A DNA stretch of 64,000 nucleotides from Mycolicibacter nonchromogenicus (lineage in GTDB: Bacteria > Actinomycetota > Actinomycetes > Mycobacteriales > Mycobacteriaceae). Location: contig NZ_LQPI01000060.1 in NCBI RefSeq assembly GCF_002101775.1, forward strand, positions 1 to 64,000, in the 5' to 3' direction. Under the pieces are notes generated by a model. The model was not told the DNA's origin and made no database searches. It worked only from the letters and a program-made list of their open reading frames with translations. The position numbers and the translations under genes were made by a program. Shown piece after piece: positions 9,142 to 18,785 of the stretch (within the stretch, counting starts at the first letter, position 1; the number at the start of each line of letters is the position of its first letter).

Positions 9142-9452
9142 CGTGTCTCCGCCGCGGCGCTCGCCGCGGCCGCCTGCGCCGCGGCAAGCTGGCCGCGCAG
9201 TGAGTCGAGCTCGGCACCGAGGCGCTCGAGGACCCAGTCGACCTCACCGGTGTGGTAGCCGCGCAGCACCTGGGAGAACTTGACCGCCTCGACATCCGCG
9301 CCGGTGACCCCGGACGCCGGCAGCATGGTCGCCGTCGTCGCCCGCGGCAACGGCGGCAGCTGCTCGCCCCGCCCGAACAGCGTGCTGGCCACCCCGAACA
9401 GCAGCAATGCGGTGAGCACAAGCACAACGAGATACAGCAAGACCAGTGTCAC
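9138..9452 (-). CDS. Membrane-anchored DivIVA-domain protein (Rv1209-like)
   Basis: This 104-aa protein has one N-terminal membrane segment (residues 2-24) and a DivIVA-like segment (GADVEAVKFSQVLRGYHTGEVDWVLERLGAEL split over 50-85) that ends in an Ala-rich coiled coil. DivIVA-type motifs bind curved membrane or organise cell-wall growth, but no function is known for this small family. GTG 9452 follows CACTAT by 7 nt, suggesting a leaderless transcript. It lies between gpgS and tag, as in M. tuberculosis. Confidence 0.85.
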   Translation of the reverse strand: MTLVLLYLVVLVLTALLLFGVASTLFGRGEQLPPLPRATTATMLPASGVTGADVEAVKFSQVLRGYHTGEVDWVLERLGAELDSLRGQLAAAQAAAASAAAETR

Positions 9453-9520
9453 GGCTTCGATAGTGCCTCATTTTGCGCGCGAGCTGTCAGCCCCCGGCCC
9501 ATCAATACCGGATCGGTGGG

Positions 9521-10468
9521 TCAGCGTTGGCGCAGGGTGTTCATGGGTGGCCGGTCGATCAGCGACAAGGGCGTGGTGCGCGGCAGGTAGTCCATGCCGT
9601 CGGGGCCGTCGGCCACGAACTGGGTCAGGCCCACCCCGGAATCCGGGACACCGCACCGCGACAGCAAGGTGGCGACGACTTGGCGGCTCATCAGGGCCAA
9701 CTCGGCCAACGGACGATTGCGGTGGGCCCGCACGCCCAGATTGACCTGGGCGATCGCCTCCAGCCCCAGCCGGTCATAGGTGTCGATCAACAGCCCGATC
9801 TCCACCCCGTAGCCGGGCGCGAACGGCACCGATTCCAACAGTTCCCGACTGCCCGCGTACTCACCGCCCAACGGCTGGATCACCGCACCCAGGTCGGGGC
9901 GCAGCGCCGTCAACAGCGGCCGTGCCACCAGCTCGGTGACCCGCCCACCGCCGGTGGGTTCCTCGGTGCCGTTGACCTTCAACGGCCGCCGGTAGAAGCC
10001 CTTGACGAGGTGGACGCCGTCCCCGGTCAGCAGGGGCCCGACCAGGTTGGGCACGAACATCGGGTCGGGGTCGATCAGATCGGAGTCGATGAACACCACG
10101 ATGTCGCCGCTGGTGGCCGCCAGCGAGCGCCACAGGGCTTCGCCCTTACCGGGCTGCGGGGGCACCTCCGGGACGGCCTGTTCGCGGCTGACGACGCGCG
10201 CCCCGGCCGCGATCGAGCGGATCTCGGTGTCGTCGGTGGAGCCGGAGTCCAGCACAATCAGCTCGTCCACCAGGTTGTCGACGAGCGGCGTGATGCTGTC
10301 GATGACCGATTCGATGGTCGCCTGCTCGTTCAGCGCAGGCAGCACCACAGAGATGCTGCGACCGGTCCTGGCCTTGGCCGCCAGCAGCTCCTCCACCGTC
10401 CACGGCGGCCGGGTCCAGGTACGCCCGGACAGCCGGGTGTCGCCCGGCGCCGCGACCAGGTCGGTCAT
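9521..10468 (-). CDS. gpgS: Glucosyl-3-phosphoglycerate synthase
   Basis: This 315-aa GT-A fold enzyme transfers glucose from an NDP-glucose to 3-phosphoglycerate, the first step of methylglucose lipopolysaccharide synthesis. Visible motifs are VVLPALNEQATIESVI, LDSGSTDDT, the metal-binding DSD in VVFIDSDLID, and GFYRRPLK with a Gly-rich acceptor loop GGGRVTELVARPLL. The ATG at 10468 overlaps the folP2 stop by 4 nt. The glgC/glgM genes nearby supply related glucan chemistry. Confidence 0.95.
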   Translation of the reverse strand: MTDLVAAPGDTRLSGRTWTRPPWTVEELLAAKARTGRSISVVLPALNEQATIESVIDSITPLVDNLVDELIVLDSGSTDDTEIRSIAAGARVVSREQAVPEVPPQPGKGEALWRSLAATSGDIVVFIDSDLIDPDPMFVPNLVGPLLTGDGVHLVKGFYRRPLKVNGTEEPTGGGRVTELVARPLLTALRPDLGAVIQPLGGEYAGSRELLESVPFAPGYGVEIGLLIDTYDRLGLEAIAQVNLGVRAHRNRPLAELALMSRQVVATLLSRCGVPDSGVGLTQFVADGPDGMDYLPRTTPLSLIDRPPMNTLRQR

Positions 10469-11340
10469 GCCAATCCCCTTACTGTGCGGGTCGGGGCCCG
10501 CACGCCCTGGATCGATGCCACCATCTCCAGCACTCGCCGGGTCGGCCCGACCTCGTGGACCCGAAACATCCGGGCTCCGGCGGCCGCCGCCAACGCGGTG
10601 GCCGCCAATGTTCCATCCAGCCGTTCGGTAAGACCCACACCAAGAGTCTCCCCGATGAAGTCTTTGTTGGAGAGCGCCATCAGCACCGGCCATCCGGTAC
10701 CGACCAAATCCTCGGTGTGTCGCAACAACGCTAGCCCGTGGAAGGTGTTCTTGCCGAAATCATGGGTGGGATCGATCAGCACCCGGTCCCGGGCCACCCC
10801 GGCCGCCACTGCTCGCTCGGCGGCGGCGGTGACCTCGCTGATCACCGCTTTCACCACCCCGTCGACGCTGGTGCCATAGCTCACCCGGAACGGGCGGGTG
10901 CGCGGTTTGGCGCCCCCGGTGTGTGAGCACACCAACCCCGCCCCGAACTCGGCGGCCACCGCCGGCAGTTCCGGGTCGATCCCGGCCCAGGTGTCGTTGA
11001 TCAGGTCGGCGCCGGCGGCGCAGGCGCGTTTGGCGACCTCGGCACGCCAGGTGTCCACGCTGATCAACTGATCGGGATAGGCGCTGCGCAGCCACTCGAT
11101 GAACGGCACCACCCGAGCGGTCTCGGTGTCGGCGTCGACGGTCTCTCCAGGTCCCGCCTTGACACCGCCGACGTCGATGACATCGGCACCGTCGGCCACG
11201 GCCCGGTGCACGGCGGACTTGGCCGCCTCGTCTGAGAACGTGGCGCCCGCGTCGTAGAACGAGTCCGGGGTGCGGTTGATGATCGCCATGATCAGCGCTC
11301 GATCACCGGCCACCGGACGGCCACAGAATTGGGACTGCAC
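10465..11340 (-). CDS. folP2: Dihydropteroate synthase homologue FolP2
   Basis: This 291-aa TIM-barrel protein has DHPS-like motifs: MAIINRTPDSFYDAG, DVIDVGG, VSIDTW-like SVDTWRAEVA, NDTWAG and the C-terminal RVHEV. In mycobacteria the true DHPS is FolP1; FolP2 (Rv1207 type) is reported not to supply that activity, so its role is unsettled. It is cotranscribed with gpgS by a 4-nt overlap. GTG 11340 is the only well-placed start. Confidence 0.9.
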   Translation of the reverse strand: MQSQFCGRPVAGDRALIMAIINRTPDSFYDAGATFSDEAAKSAVHRAVADGADVIDVGGVKAGPGETVDADTETARVVPFIEWLRSAYPDQLISVDTWRAEVAKRACAAGADLINDTWAGIDPELPAVAAEFGAGLVCSHTGGAKPRTRPFRVSYGTSVDGVVKAVISEVTAAAERAVAAGVARDRVLIDPTHDFGKNTFHGLALLRHTEDLVGTGWPVLMALSNKDFIGETLGVGLTERLDGTLAATALAAAAGARMFRVHEVGPTRRVLEMVASIQGVRAPTRTVRGLA

Positions 11341-11379
11341 CTGTCTATGGTGCCTGGTGGCCTACCGGACCCAGGACAC

Positions 11380-11391
11380 TACCGTGCTCAC
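11380..11391 (+). promoter_or_regulatory. Leaderless promoter of the DUF2127 gene
   Basis: TACCGT (11380-11385) ends 6 nt before the ATG at 11392, and there is no ribosome site. Confidence 0.55.
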
Positions 11392-12165
11392 ATGGTGGAT
11401 TTTGCGCTCATCTCGTGCGGTCTGCGTGGGCACGCGACGTTCGCTCCCGACGAGCCGGAACTTCGCGCGCGATTGCGGGCCGATACGCCCGTGGGCGAGG
11501 CATGGCGGTGTCTGCGCTGCGAGACCTTCGTGGTGGGGGCTCCCCGCGGCAGCGGCCCGGCTGACACTGCACCGGAGATTCCCCGTGGTCCGATGCTGCG
11601 CGACCGGATCCTGATGCGAGCACTTGCGCTAGATCGCGCGGTTCGCTGCCTGATCTTCTTCGTGGTGGCCGCGGGGGTCGTCAAGGTCAGTGGATCACGT
11701 GAACGCCTGCAAGTCGCCTTCGAGCAAGATTTGCCGTTGCTGCAGCCCCTGGCGGATCAGATCGGTTGGGATCCGGAAAACTCGAAGGTGATTCGGCACC
11801 TCGCCGAGGTGTTCGCCCTGTCATCGTCGACGCTGCTGTGGATAGCGGTGGCGCTGGCGGCCTATGCGACGATCGAGCTTGTCGAGGCGGTCGGGTTGTG
11901 GCTGATGCAGCGGTGGGGCGAATACTTCGCGGTCGTGGCCACCAGCGCCTTTCTCCCACTGGAAATCTACGAGCTGTCCGAGAAGGTCACGGTTCTTCGC
12001 GTGGTCGCGCTGACGATCAATGTGGCCGCCGTGGCCTGGCTGCTGTGGAGCAAACGGCTGTTCGGGCTGAACGGCGGCGCCGCGGCACACCGAGCGGCAC
12101 ACGAGACCGCGAGCCTGCTCAGCGTCGAACGGGCGAGCCTGGCCGACGCCGGCGCAGCCTCGTAG
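11392..12165 (+). CDS. DUF2127 membrane protein
   Basis: This 257-aa protein has a soluble N-terminal part with a CxxC pair (C40 and C43 in WRCLRCETF) and a C-terminal part with about four membrane helices, matching DUF2127. The family is uncharacterised. It is transcribed opposite to both neighbours and separates folP2 from fadD6, which I recall as adjacent in M. tuberculosis, so it looks inserted or retained here relative to that genome. ATG 11392 is chosen over the ATG at 11329 because it follows a -10 box. Confidence 0.8.
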   Translation: MVDFALISCGLRGHATFAPDEPELRARLRADTPVGEAWRCLRCETFVVGAPRGSGPADTAPEIPRGPMLRDRILMRALALDRAVRCLIFFVVAAGVVKVSGSRERLQVAFEQDLPLLQPLADQIGWDPENSKVIRHLAEVFALSSSTLLWIAVALAAYATIELVEAVGLWLMQRWGEYFAVVATSAFLPLEIYELSEKVTVLRVVALTINVAAVAWLLWSKRLFGLNGGAAAHRAAHETASLLSVERASLADAGAAS

Positions 12166-12179
12166 CCGAGCTGGCCCTA

Positions 12180-13967
12180 CTAGCCCTGCGGACGCTTGCC
12201 GGCGGCCACCTCGCCGGGGTATTCGGCGTAGTAGGGCACGTAGCCCTCGCCGCGGCCGGCCAGCACATACAGCGGGTCCTCGATGACCGCGCCACCACCG
12301 CCGTAGCCCTGCTCGCGCAGCTCCACCTTGCGGCTCTTGAACGTGGTGGTGTGGGCCATCGACGGCACCACCCGCACGAACAACGGCACGGCATAAGAGG
12401 GCAGCTGGTCGAACGCCGCTGCGGCCAGCCCCTGCCCGTCGAACGTCGCACCGTCGCGCAGTTTGATCGCGGCCATCCCGGCGCGGCCGCCGGTCCCGGG
12501 CACCTCAACCCCGTAGACGGCGCACTCCTCGACCGCGTCATCGACGCTCAACGCGGCCTCGACCTGCGTGGTGGCGACGTTCTCGCCCTTCCACCGGAAG
12601 GTGTCGCCGAGCCGGTCGACGAATGCGGCGTGCCCCATGCCCTGCGGGCGCATCAGGTCGCCGGTGTTGAACCAGCAGTCGCCGTCGCGGAAGGCGTTGC
12701 GCACCAGCTTCTTCTCGTTGGCCTCCGGGTCGGTGTAGCCGTCGAACGGGGAGAACCGGTTGACCGGGCTCAGCAACAGTCCGGGCTGGCCGGCCGGCAC
12801 CCGCTGCACCCAGCCGTCCTCGCCGCGCAGCGGCAGGCCGGTGTCGGGGTCGTACTGCACGTAGGCCAGCGGCAGTGGATAGACGCCGGTGCTGCGCGGC
12901 ACGTTGAACACATTGAGGAAGGCGCTGTTGCTCTCGCTGGCGGCATAGAACTCGCAGACCCGCTTGATGCCGAACCGCTGCGTGAACTCGTCCCAGATCT
13001 CCGGCCGCAGCCCGTTGCCGGCGATCACCCGCACCTTGTGCGCGCGATCGGTGGGCTTGGGCGGCTGGTTGAGCAGATAGCGGCACAGCTCGCCGATGTA
13101 GACGAACGCCGTGGCGTCCGCGGCGATCACCTCGTCCCAGAACCGCGTGGCCGAGAACGACTTGCCCAGGGCCAGCGTGGCACCGGCGTTGAGCACCGAT
13201 GACACCGCGACCGTCAGCGCGTTGTTGTGGTAGAGCGGCAGGCAGCAGTAGAGCGTGTCGCTGCCGCGCAGCCGCAGCCCGATGCCACCGAATGTCGCCA
13301 GGGCGCGCAGCCACCGATAGTGCGTCATCACACTGGCTTTGGGGTAGCCGGTGGTGCCGGAGGTGAAGATGTAGAACGCGGTGTCCTTGGCCAGCACCGC
13401 GTTGACCGAGGCGGGGTTGCCGTCCGGTGCGGTGGCGGCCAGCCGACGGAACTCCTCGATGGTCATCGGCGAGTCGGCACTGCCGCACTCCTTGACCGCA
13501 TCGACCAGATCGGATTCGGCAACCAGCAGCTTCGCGCCCAGCACGCCCAGGCTGTGGGCCAGTACGTCGCCGCGCTGGTGGTAGTTGAGCATGCCGGCCA
13601 CCGCACCGCATTTGGCGACGGCCAGCATCATCAGCACCGCGTCCGGGGAGTTGCGCAGCATGATCCCGACCACATCGCCGTGGCCGACGCCGCGGGCGGC
13701 GAGCACGGCGGCGTAGCGGTTGACGGTCTCGTTGGATTCGCGGTAGGTCAGTCGCTGGTCGCCGAATCGGATGAAGACGCGGTCGCCGACTTGGGCCGCG
13801 CGGTCTTGGAAGACCTTGCCGATCGAGGCCTTGGAGGTGGGGCGGGCCCGTAGTCCGGTCCACAGTCCGCGCAAGATGGTCGGCCCGTCGGCCAACAGGC
13901 GGGGGGCACGGGCTAGAACGTCGACCAGGCCCACCTGGGTGACGGCGCCGGATTCGTGGTCGGACAC
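12180..13967 (-). CDS. fadD6: Long-chain fatty-acid-CoA ligase
   Basis: This 595-aa ANL-superfamily enzyme activates fatty acids as acyl-CoA through an acyl-adenylate. The AMP motif IFTSGTTGYPKASVMTH is near residue 220; later motifs include FYAASE, WFNTGDLMR and DRLGDTFRWKGENVATTQVE. Its length and ends match M. tuberculosis FadD6 (597 aa) and the eukaryotic FATP-like subgroup. GTG 13967 is preceded by a weak GAGGCG ribosome site. It may form a unit with the LOG gene upstream (33-nt gap). Confidence 0.94.
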   Translation of the reverse strand: MSDHESGAVTQVGLVDVLARAPRLLADGPTILRGLWTGLRARPTSKASIGKVFQDRAAQVGDRVFIRFGDQRLTYRESNETVNRYAAVLAARGVGHGDVVGIMLRNSPDAVLMMLAVAKCGAVAGMLNYHQRGDVLAHSLGVLGAKLLVAESDLVDAVKECGSADSPMTIEEFRRLAATAPDGNPASVNAVLAKDTAFYIFTSGTTGYPKASVMTHYRWLRALATFGGIGLRLRGSDTLYCCLPLYHNNALTVAVSSVLNAGATLALGKSFSATRFWDEVIAADATAFVYIGELCRYLLNQPPKPTDRAHKVRVIAGNGLRPEIWDEFTQRFGIKRVCEFYAASESNSAFLNVFNVPRSTGVYPLPLAYVQYDPDTGLPLRGEDGWVQRVPAGQPGLLLSPVNRFSPFDGYTDPEANEKKLVRNAFRDGDCWFNTGDLMRPQGMGHAAFVDRLGDTFRWKGENVATTQVEAALSVDDAVEECAVYGVEVPGTGGRAGMAAIKLRDGATFDGQGLAAAAFDQLPSYAVPLFVRVVPSMAHTTTFKSRKVELREQGYGGGGAVIEDPLYVLAGRGEGYVPYYAEYPGEVAAGKRPQG

Positions 13968-13999
13968 GTTATCGCCTCATTTCGCCGAAAATCGAGAGC

Positions 14000-14563
14000 T
14001 TAATCGGTACCGGCGGTACCGGGTGAACAGGCGTCCAGCGCCGCTTCCATGTCGTCGAACACCAGCAGGCGGTCCATCGCGCGCCGCGACACGTATCCGG
14101 TGTCGATAAGCCCCGACAACCACGTCCACAGCCCTTCGTAGTGGCCGTCGGGGTCGAGCAACACCACCTCTTTGTCATGCATGCCCAGATACCCACCGGT
14201 CCAGGTTTCGAACAACTCTTCCAGCGTGCCGATCCCGCCGGGCAGGGTCAGGAATGCGTCGGCGCGCTCATCCATCACCTGCTTGCGCGCGCGCATGGTG
14301 TCGGTGACGATCAGCTCGTCGGCGTCGACATCGGCCACCTCGCGGTGCAGCAGCGCCTTGGGGATCACCCCGACGGTGTGGCCGCCGCGCTCGCGCGCGG
14401 CCACCGCCAGCGCGCCCATCGCCGAGATGTTGCCGCCGCCCCACACCAAGGTCCAACCCCGGTCAGCGATCGCCGCACCGACCTTGGCGGCCAGCGCCAG
14501 CAGCGCCGGATCGCTGGGGCCCGACGCGCAGTAGACACAGACCGCCCATTCGCTCGACCGCAC
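14000..14563 (-). CDS. LOG-family cytokinin riboside 5'-monophosphate phosphoribohydrolase (Rv1205-like)
   Basis: This 187-aa Rossmann protein carries the LOG signature PGGIGTLEELFETW (near residue 110) and the upstream GGGNISAMG phosphate loop. LOG enzymes release free cytokinin-type adenines from nucleoside monophosphates; the M. tuberculosis homologue Rv1205 has been linked to cytokinin production. GTG 14563 follows TAGCCT by 6 nt (complement of 14570-14575), so the gene is probably leaderless. Confidence 0.92.
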   Translation of the reverse strand: MRSSEWAVCVYCASGPSDPALLALAAKVGAAIADRGWTLVWGGGNISAMGALAVAARERGGHTVGVIPKALLHREVADVDADELIVTDTMRARKQVMDERADAFLTLPGGIGTLEELFETWTGGYLGMHDKEVVLLDPDGHYEGLWTWLSGLIDTGYVSRRAMDRLLVFDDMEAALDACSPGTAGTD

Positions 14564-14609
14564 ACCGAAAGGCTATCGGGCCGTTGGCGCAGACCGTAAA
14601 CTCTCGGCG
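14564..14609. promoter_or_regulatory. Compact divergent promoter, LOG gene and Rv1204c-like gene
   Basis: In 46 bp there are two outward leaderless promoters: TAGCCT on the minus strand (14570-14575), 6 nt from GTG 14563, and TAAACT (14597-14602), 7 nt from GTG 14610. Confidence 0.6.
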
Positions 14610-16640
14610 GTGCCGATCCGGTGGAATGTTCCCGAGCATTCGGCGGCGTTGCATCAGCTCACCGCAGCGCTGGAGCCAGACGGACCCCGAGCCGGGGCGG
14701 TGGTGCTGGGCCCCGACGGGTGCGGCAAGTCCACGCTTGCCCGGCGCGCGGCTGAGGAGCACGCCGAGCGCCATCGCAGCACCCGAGTGTGCTGGGTGAT
14801 CGGCACCCCCGCCGAGCGCGAGGTGCCGTTCGGCGCCTTCAGCCATCTGGTTGCGGTGGCCGACATCGGAAAGCCGGCCGCGCTGCTGCGGGCGGCGCGC
14901 GCCTCGTTGGTCGCTGCGGGGGGCGATCTGCTGCTGGTGGTCGACGACGCCCATCTCCTCGACATCTTGTCGGCGACGCTGGTCTACCAGCTGGCGCTGA
15001 CCGGGACGGCCCGGGTGATCGTCACCGGCCGCGCCGACGGCTCCCCCGCTCCGCCACCGCCGATCGCCGCGCTTTGGGGCGACGATCTGCTGACCCGCGT
15101 CGACATCACCGCCCCGGACCAGGCGGGTGAGGCCGGCCGCGACGTGGACGCCTTCTTGGCGGGGCTACCGGCCGACGCGCGCGCGGTGCTGGACTACCTG
15201 GCCGTCTTCGAGCCGTTGGCGCTGGTCGACCTGATCGGCCTCACCGGCGCCGATGCCGTCCGCCGGGCCGAGGAGCTGGGCGCTGTGGAAACCCGCGCAC
15301 GCGGTGGCCGCGAACCGGATCCGGTGGTCTACACCGCTCACCCGCTGTTCGCCGAGCGAGCCCGCGGCCAGCTGGGGGTCGAGGGTGCGCGCGCCCGGCG
15401 CACCGAAGTCGTCCGCGCGCTGGCGGCCCGTCCCTGCGCGCACGTCGGCGAGCAGCTGCGGCTGGCGGCGTTGGCCGCCGACAGCGACGCGCCGCAGCCC
15501 CCCGAAGACGTGGTGGACGCCGCTCAGCAGGCATTGCGGCTCGGCGATCTGCAACTGGGAGAGCGACTGGCTCGCCACGCCCTGGAGCGGTCGGACGGAC
15601 TGGCGGCCCGCCTGGCCTTGGCGCACGCGCTGGCCTGGCAGGGCCGTGGGCGCGACGCCGACGCTGTGCTGGCGGCGGTCGACCCGGCCAGTCTCAGTGA
15701 GCCCCAGTTGATGGCTTGGGCACTGCCGCGGGCCGCCAACCAGTTCTTCACACTGGGCGAGCCGGAACGCGCCACCGCCTTCCTGGCCGCCACCCGCAGC
15801 CGGGTGACCGGCGCGACCCCACGCGTCACGCTGGACGCGCTCGGCGCCACCTTCGCGATGAACGCCGGCAACATCGGCCGCGCCGTCCAAACCGCCACGC
15901 AGGTGCTCGCCGATCCTGCCGCCGACGACATGGCGGTGGCCTGGGCGGGCAGCGCCGCTGCCCTGTGTGCGGCGCGGTCCGGCCGATTCGACGAGGTCGG
16001 CCCGCTGGCGCGCCGAGCACTGGACGCCGAGCATCCCGGCGTGCTGCGCTTTACCATCGGGCTCGCCGAGATCACCACACTGCTGATGGCCGACCGTCTT
16101 GCCGAGGCGCGTGAACTGGCTTGGCAGTTCACCGATTTCGCCGAGCTGTCCCAGCCCGGCCGGGCGATCGGCGAGGTGCTGGTGGCGCTGGTACGAATCG
16201 CCGCGCAGGAGTACGACGCCGCGACTAAGCTGCTGGTGCCGGCCGCAGCCACCCTGGAACGCACCGGCTATTCCTGGGGGCCGCTGTCGCTGACCCTGCT
16301 GGCCACTGCGCTGGCCCGTCAGTCCGACATCGCCGGTGCGGCAAAGGCGTTGAGCCGGGCCGAATCCCGGCATGGCACCAAATCGGCGCTGTTCGCACCG
16401 GAGCTGGGCATGGCGCGGGCCTGGCAGCGGGCCGGCATGCGCGATCAGCACGGAGCGATCGCCGCAGCCCGAGAGGCCGCCCGGATGGCCGAGCGTTCGG
16501 GGCAGTCGGCGGTGGCGCTGCAGGCGTGGGATGTGGCCGCCCAACTCGGCGATGCCCCGGCCGTCGACTCGTTGAGCCGGCTGTGCGAGCAGGTCGACTG
16601 CGCGTTCGGCCGGACCGCGCTGGACCGGCTCAGGAGCTGA
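14610..16640 (+). CDS. Large P-loop ATPase of the LuxR/MalT type without DNA-binding domain (Rv1204c-like)
   Basis: This 676-aa protein has an N-terminal NTPase: Walker [10 protein letters not shown] (residues 34-42), Walker [12 protein letters not shown] near 110. It is followed by an alpha-helical region rich in Ala and Leu resembling tetratricopeptide-like repeats (residues about 280-660). The architecture is that of STAND/LuxR-type regulators, but the C-terminal helix-turn-helix is missing. A signalling or scaffold role is plausible; none is known. Tail-to-tail overlap of 11 nt with dapE. Confidence 0.85.
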   Translation: MPIRWNVPEHSAALHQLTAALEPDGPRAGAVVLGPDGCGKSTLARRAAEEHAERHRSTRVCWVIGTPAEREVPFGAFSHLVAVADIGKPAALLRAARASLVAAGGDLLLVVDDAHLLDILSATLVYQLALTGTARVIVTGRADGSPAPPPPIAALWGDDLLTRVDITAPDQAGEAGRDVDAFLAGLPADARAVLDYLAVFEPLALVDLIGLTGADAVRRAEELGAVETRARGGREPDPVVYTAHPLFAERARGQLGVEGARARRTEVVRALAARPCAHVGEQLRLAALAADSDAPQPPEDVVDAAQQALRLGDLQLGERLARHALERSDGLAARLALAHALAWQGRGRDADAVLAAVDPASLSEPQLMAWALPRAANQFFTLGEPERATAFLAATRSRVTGATPRVTLDALGATFAMNAGNIGRAVQTATQVLADPAADDMAVAWAGSAAALCAARSGRFDEVGPLARRALDAEHPGVLRFTIGLAEITTLLMADRLAEARELAWQFTDFAELSQPGRAIGEVLVALVRIAAQEYDAATKLLVPAAATLERTGYSWGPLSLTLLATALARQSDIAGAAKALSRAESRHGTKSALFAPELGMARAWQRAGMRDQHGAIAAAREAARMAERSGQSAVALQAWDVAAQLGDAPAVDSLSRLCEQVDCAFGRTALDRLRS

Positions 16641-17709
16641 GGAAGCCGCGCAGCAGCTCGGTCACCCTGGTGATCTGCTCGACCGGCACCCGCTCGTCGA
16701 CTTTGTGAGCCAGGTTCGGATCGCCCGGCCCGTAATTGACGGCGGGGATGCCGCGGGCGGCGAACCGGGACACGTCGGTCCAGCCGTACTTGGCCCGCAC
16801 CTGTCCGTCGGCGGCGGCCACCAGTGCGGCGGCGGCGGGCGCGGTGAGCCCCGGCAGGGCGCCGGCGGCGGAGTCGGTCTGCTCGATCGCGACGTGCAGG
16901 CCGTCAAACACCTCCTGCACGTGAATCAGCGCCTCATGCGGCGTGCGGTCCGGGGCGAAGCGGAAGTTCACGGTCACGCTCGCGGCGTCGGGGATCACGT
17001 TGCCGGCCACCCCGCCGTCGATGCGCACCGCCGACAGACCCTCGCGGTAGACACAGCCGTCGATGTCGATGCTGCGCGGCTGGTAGGCGGCCAGCCGGTT
17101 CAGCACCGCCCCCAGTTTGTGGATCGCGTTGTCGCCCAGCCAGGACCGCGCCGAATGCGCCCGGGTGCCCGCCGCGCTGATCACCACCCGCAGCGTGCCC
17201 TGGCACCCGGCCTCGATGTAGCCGCCGGTGGGTTCGCCGAGGATGGCGAGGTCGGCGGCCAGCCAGTCCGGCAGGTTGCGCTCGATGCGGCCCAGCCCGT
17301 TGGCGGCCGCCTCGATCTCCTCGCAGTCATAGAACACGCACGTCAGGTCGTGCGCGGGTTCAGTGAGGGTGGCGGCCAGGTGCAGGAATGCGGCGACGCC
17401 GGACTTCATGTCGACGGTGCCGCAGCCGTGCAGCACGTCGCCCTCGTCGCTGGTGGTGGTGCGCCGACTGGGCAGGTTGCCGGCCACCGGGACGGTGTCC
17501 AGATGCCCGGCCAAAAGAACCCGGGTCGGGCGGCCCAGATTGGTGCGGGCCAGCACCGCGTCACCGTCGCGAATGATCTCGAAACCGGAGGTCTGGGCCC
17601 GCAGCGCGGCTTCGACCTCGTCGGCGATGCGGGCCTCGTGACGCGACTCGCTGGGAATGTCCACCAGCGCCGCGGTCAGGGCGATCGGGTCAGAGCGCAG
17701 GTCCAGCAC
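16630..17709 (-). CDS. dapE: Succinyl-diaminopimelate desuccinylase
   Basis: This 359-aa M20-family dizinc hydrolase releases succinate from N-succinyl-LL-diaminopimelate in the DAP/lysine pathway. Metal-binding and catalytic motifs are AGHLDTVP (residues 67-74), [10 protein letters not shown] with the bridging Asp, YDCEEIE with the general-base Glu, and GEPT. GTG 17709 follows TAGGCT by 6 nt (complement of 17716-17721), i.e. leaderless. It is divergent from dapD, which acts two steps earlier. Confidence 0.95.
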   Translation of the reverse strand: MLDLRSDPIALTAALVDIPSESRHEARIADEVEAALRAQTSGFEIIRDGDAVLARTNLGRPTRVLLAGHLDTVPVAGNLPSRRTTTSDEGDVLHGCGTVDMKSGVAAFLHLAATLTEPAHDLTCVFYDCEEIEAAANGLGRIERNLPDWLAADLAILGEPTGGYIEAGCQGTLRVVISAAGTRAHSARSWLGDNAIHKLGAVLNRLAAYQPRSIDIDGCVYREGLSAVRIDGGVAGNVIPDAASVTVNFRFAPDRTPHEALIHVQEVFDGLHVAIEQTDSAAGALPGLTAPAAAALVAAADGQVRAKYGWTDVSRFAARGIPAVNYGPGDPNLAHKVDERVPVEQITRVTELLRGFLSS

Positions 17710-17715
17710 GGACTC

Positions 17716-17840
17716 AGCCTAATGGGTCGCGTCCCCCGGCGAGCAGACGTGAAAGCGCCCAATTTTGTGGCGCGCAGGGGGCTTTTGCTGGGGGCACCCC
17801 CGCTGGGGGACTGTTCGGCGAAAGAAAGTAGCCTGACCGC
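17716..17840. promoter_or_regulatory. dapE/dapD divergent region with G-tract hairpins
   Basis: TAGGCT on the minus strand (17716-17721) serves dapE. TAGCCT (17829-17834) lies 6 nt before dapD GTG 17841. Between them sit G5 tracts at 17777-17781, 17790-17794 and 17805-17809 and a C5 tract at 17797-17801. GGGGGCACCCCC and CCCCCGCTGGGGG are mutually exclusive hairpins. Confidence 0.6.
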
Positions 17841-18785
17841 GTGACTGGAGCTTGGGGCGTCGGGGTAGCGACGCTGGCCGCAGACGGATCCGTTCTCGAC
17901 ACGTGGTTTCCCGCACCGGAGTTGGGCGGCTCGGGCGAGCCCGGAACCACCCGCCTTGGCGCGGACGACGTCTCCGCCGACCTGGCCGGGCTGCTCGGAC
18001 GTGACGAGGACCGTGGCACCGAGACCGTCGCGGTGCGCACCGTGATCGGGTCGCTGGACGAAACCGCCGCCGACGCCTACGACGCTTACCTGCGCCTGCA
18101 CCTGCTGTCGCATCGGCTGGTGGTGCCGCACGGGCTCAACGCCGGCGGACTGTTCGGTGTGCTGACCAATGTGGTGTGGACCAACTACGGTCCGTGCGCC
18201 GTCGAGGGCTTCGAGTCGACGCGTGCCCGGTTGCGCCGGCGCGGCCCGGTGACCGTCTACGGCGTGGACAAGTTCCCCCGCATGGTCGACTACGTGCTGC
18301 CCTCCGGCGTGCGCATCGCCGACGCCGACCGGGTTCGCCTCGGCGCGCACCTGGCGCCGGGCACCACGGTCATGCACGAAGGATTCGTCAACTTCAACGC
18401 GGGCACGCTGGGCGCCTCGATGGTCGAAGGCCGCATCTCGGCCGGCGTGGTGGTCGGTGACGGCTCCGACGTCGGTGGCGGCGCCTCGATCATGGGAACG
18501 CTGTCCGGCGGTGGCACCCAGGTGATTTCGATCGGCAAGCGCTGCCTGCTGGGCGCGAACGCCGGACTGGGCATCCCGCTGGGCGACGACTGCGTGGTCG
18601 AGGCCGGGCTGTACGTCACCGCCGGCACCAAGGTCACCCTGCCCGACGGCACCACGGCCAAGGCCCGTGATCTGGCCGGCGGGAACAACCTGCTGTTCCG
18701 CCGCAACTCGCAGACCGGTGCGGTGGAGGTGGTGGCCCGTGACGGCCAGGGCATCGCGCTGAACGAGGACCTGCACGCCAACTAG
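17841..18785 (+). CDS. dapD: Tetrahydrodipicolinate N-succinyltransferase
   Basis: This 314-aa enzyme transfers succinyl from succinyl-CoA to tetrahydrodipicolinate. The C-terminal half is a left-handed beta helix ([27 protein letters not shown] is split over residues ~168-195; then [14 protein letters not shown]). The N-terminal domain is of the actinobacterial type seen in Rv1201c. Start GTG 17841 is leaderless. Its TAG stop shares the CTAG palindrome with the stop of mmpL on the other strand (18782-18785). Confidence 0.95.
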   Translation: MTGAWGVGVATLAADGSVLDTWFPAPELGGSGEPGTTRLGADDVSADLAGLLGRDEDRGTETVAVRTVIGSLDETAADAYDAYLRLHLLSHRLVVPHGLNAGGLFGVLTNVVWTNYGPCAVEGFESTRARLRRRGPVTVYGVDKFPRMVDYVLPSGVRIADADRVRLGAHLAPGTTVMHEGFVNFNAGTLGASMVEGRISAGVVVGDGSDVGGGASIMGTLSGGGTQVISIGKRCLLGANAGLGIPLGDDCVVEAGLYVTAGTKVTLPDGTTAKARDLAGGNNLLFRRNSQTGAVEVVARDGQGIALNEDLHAN

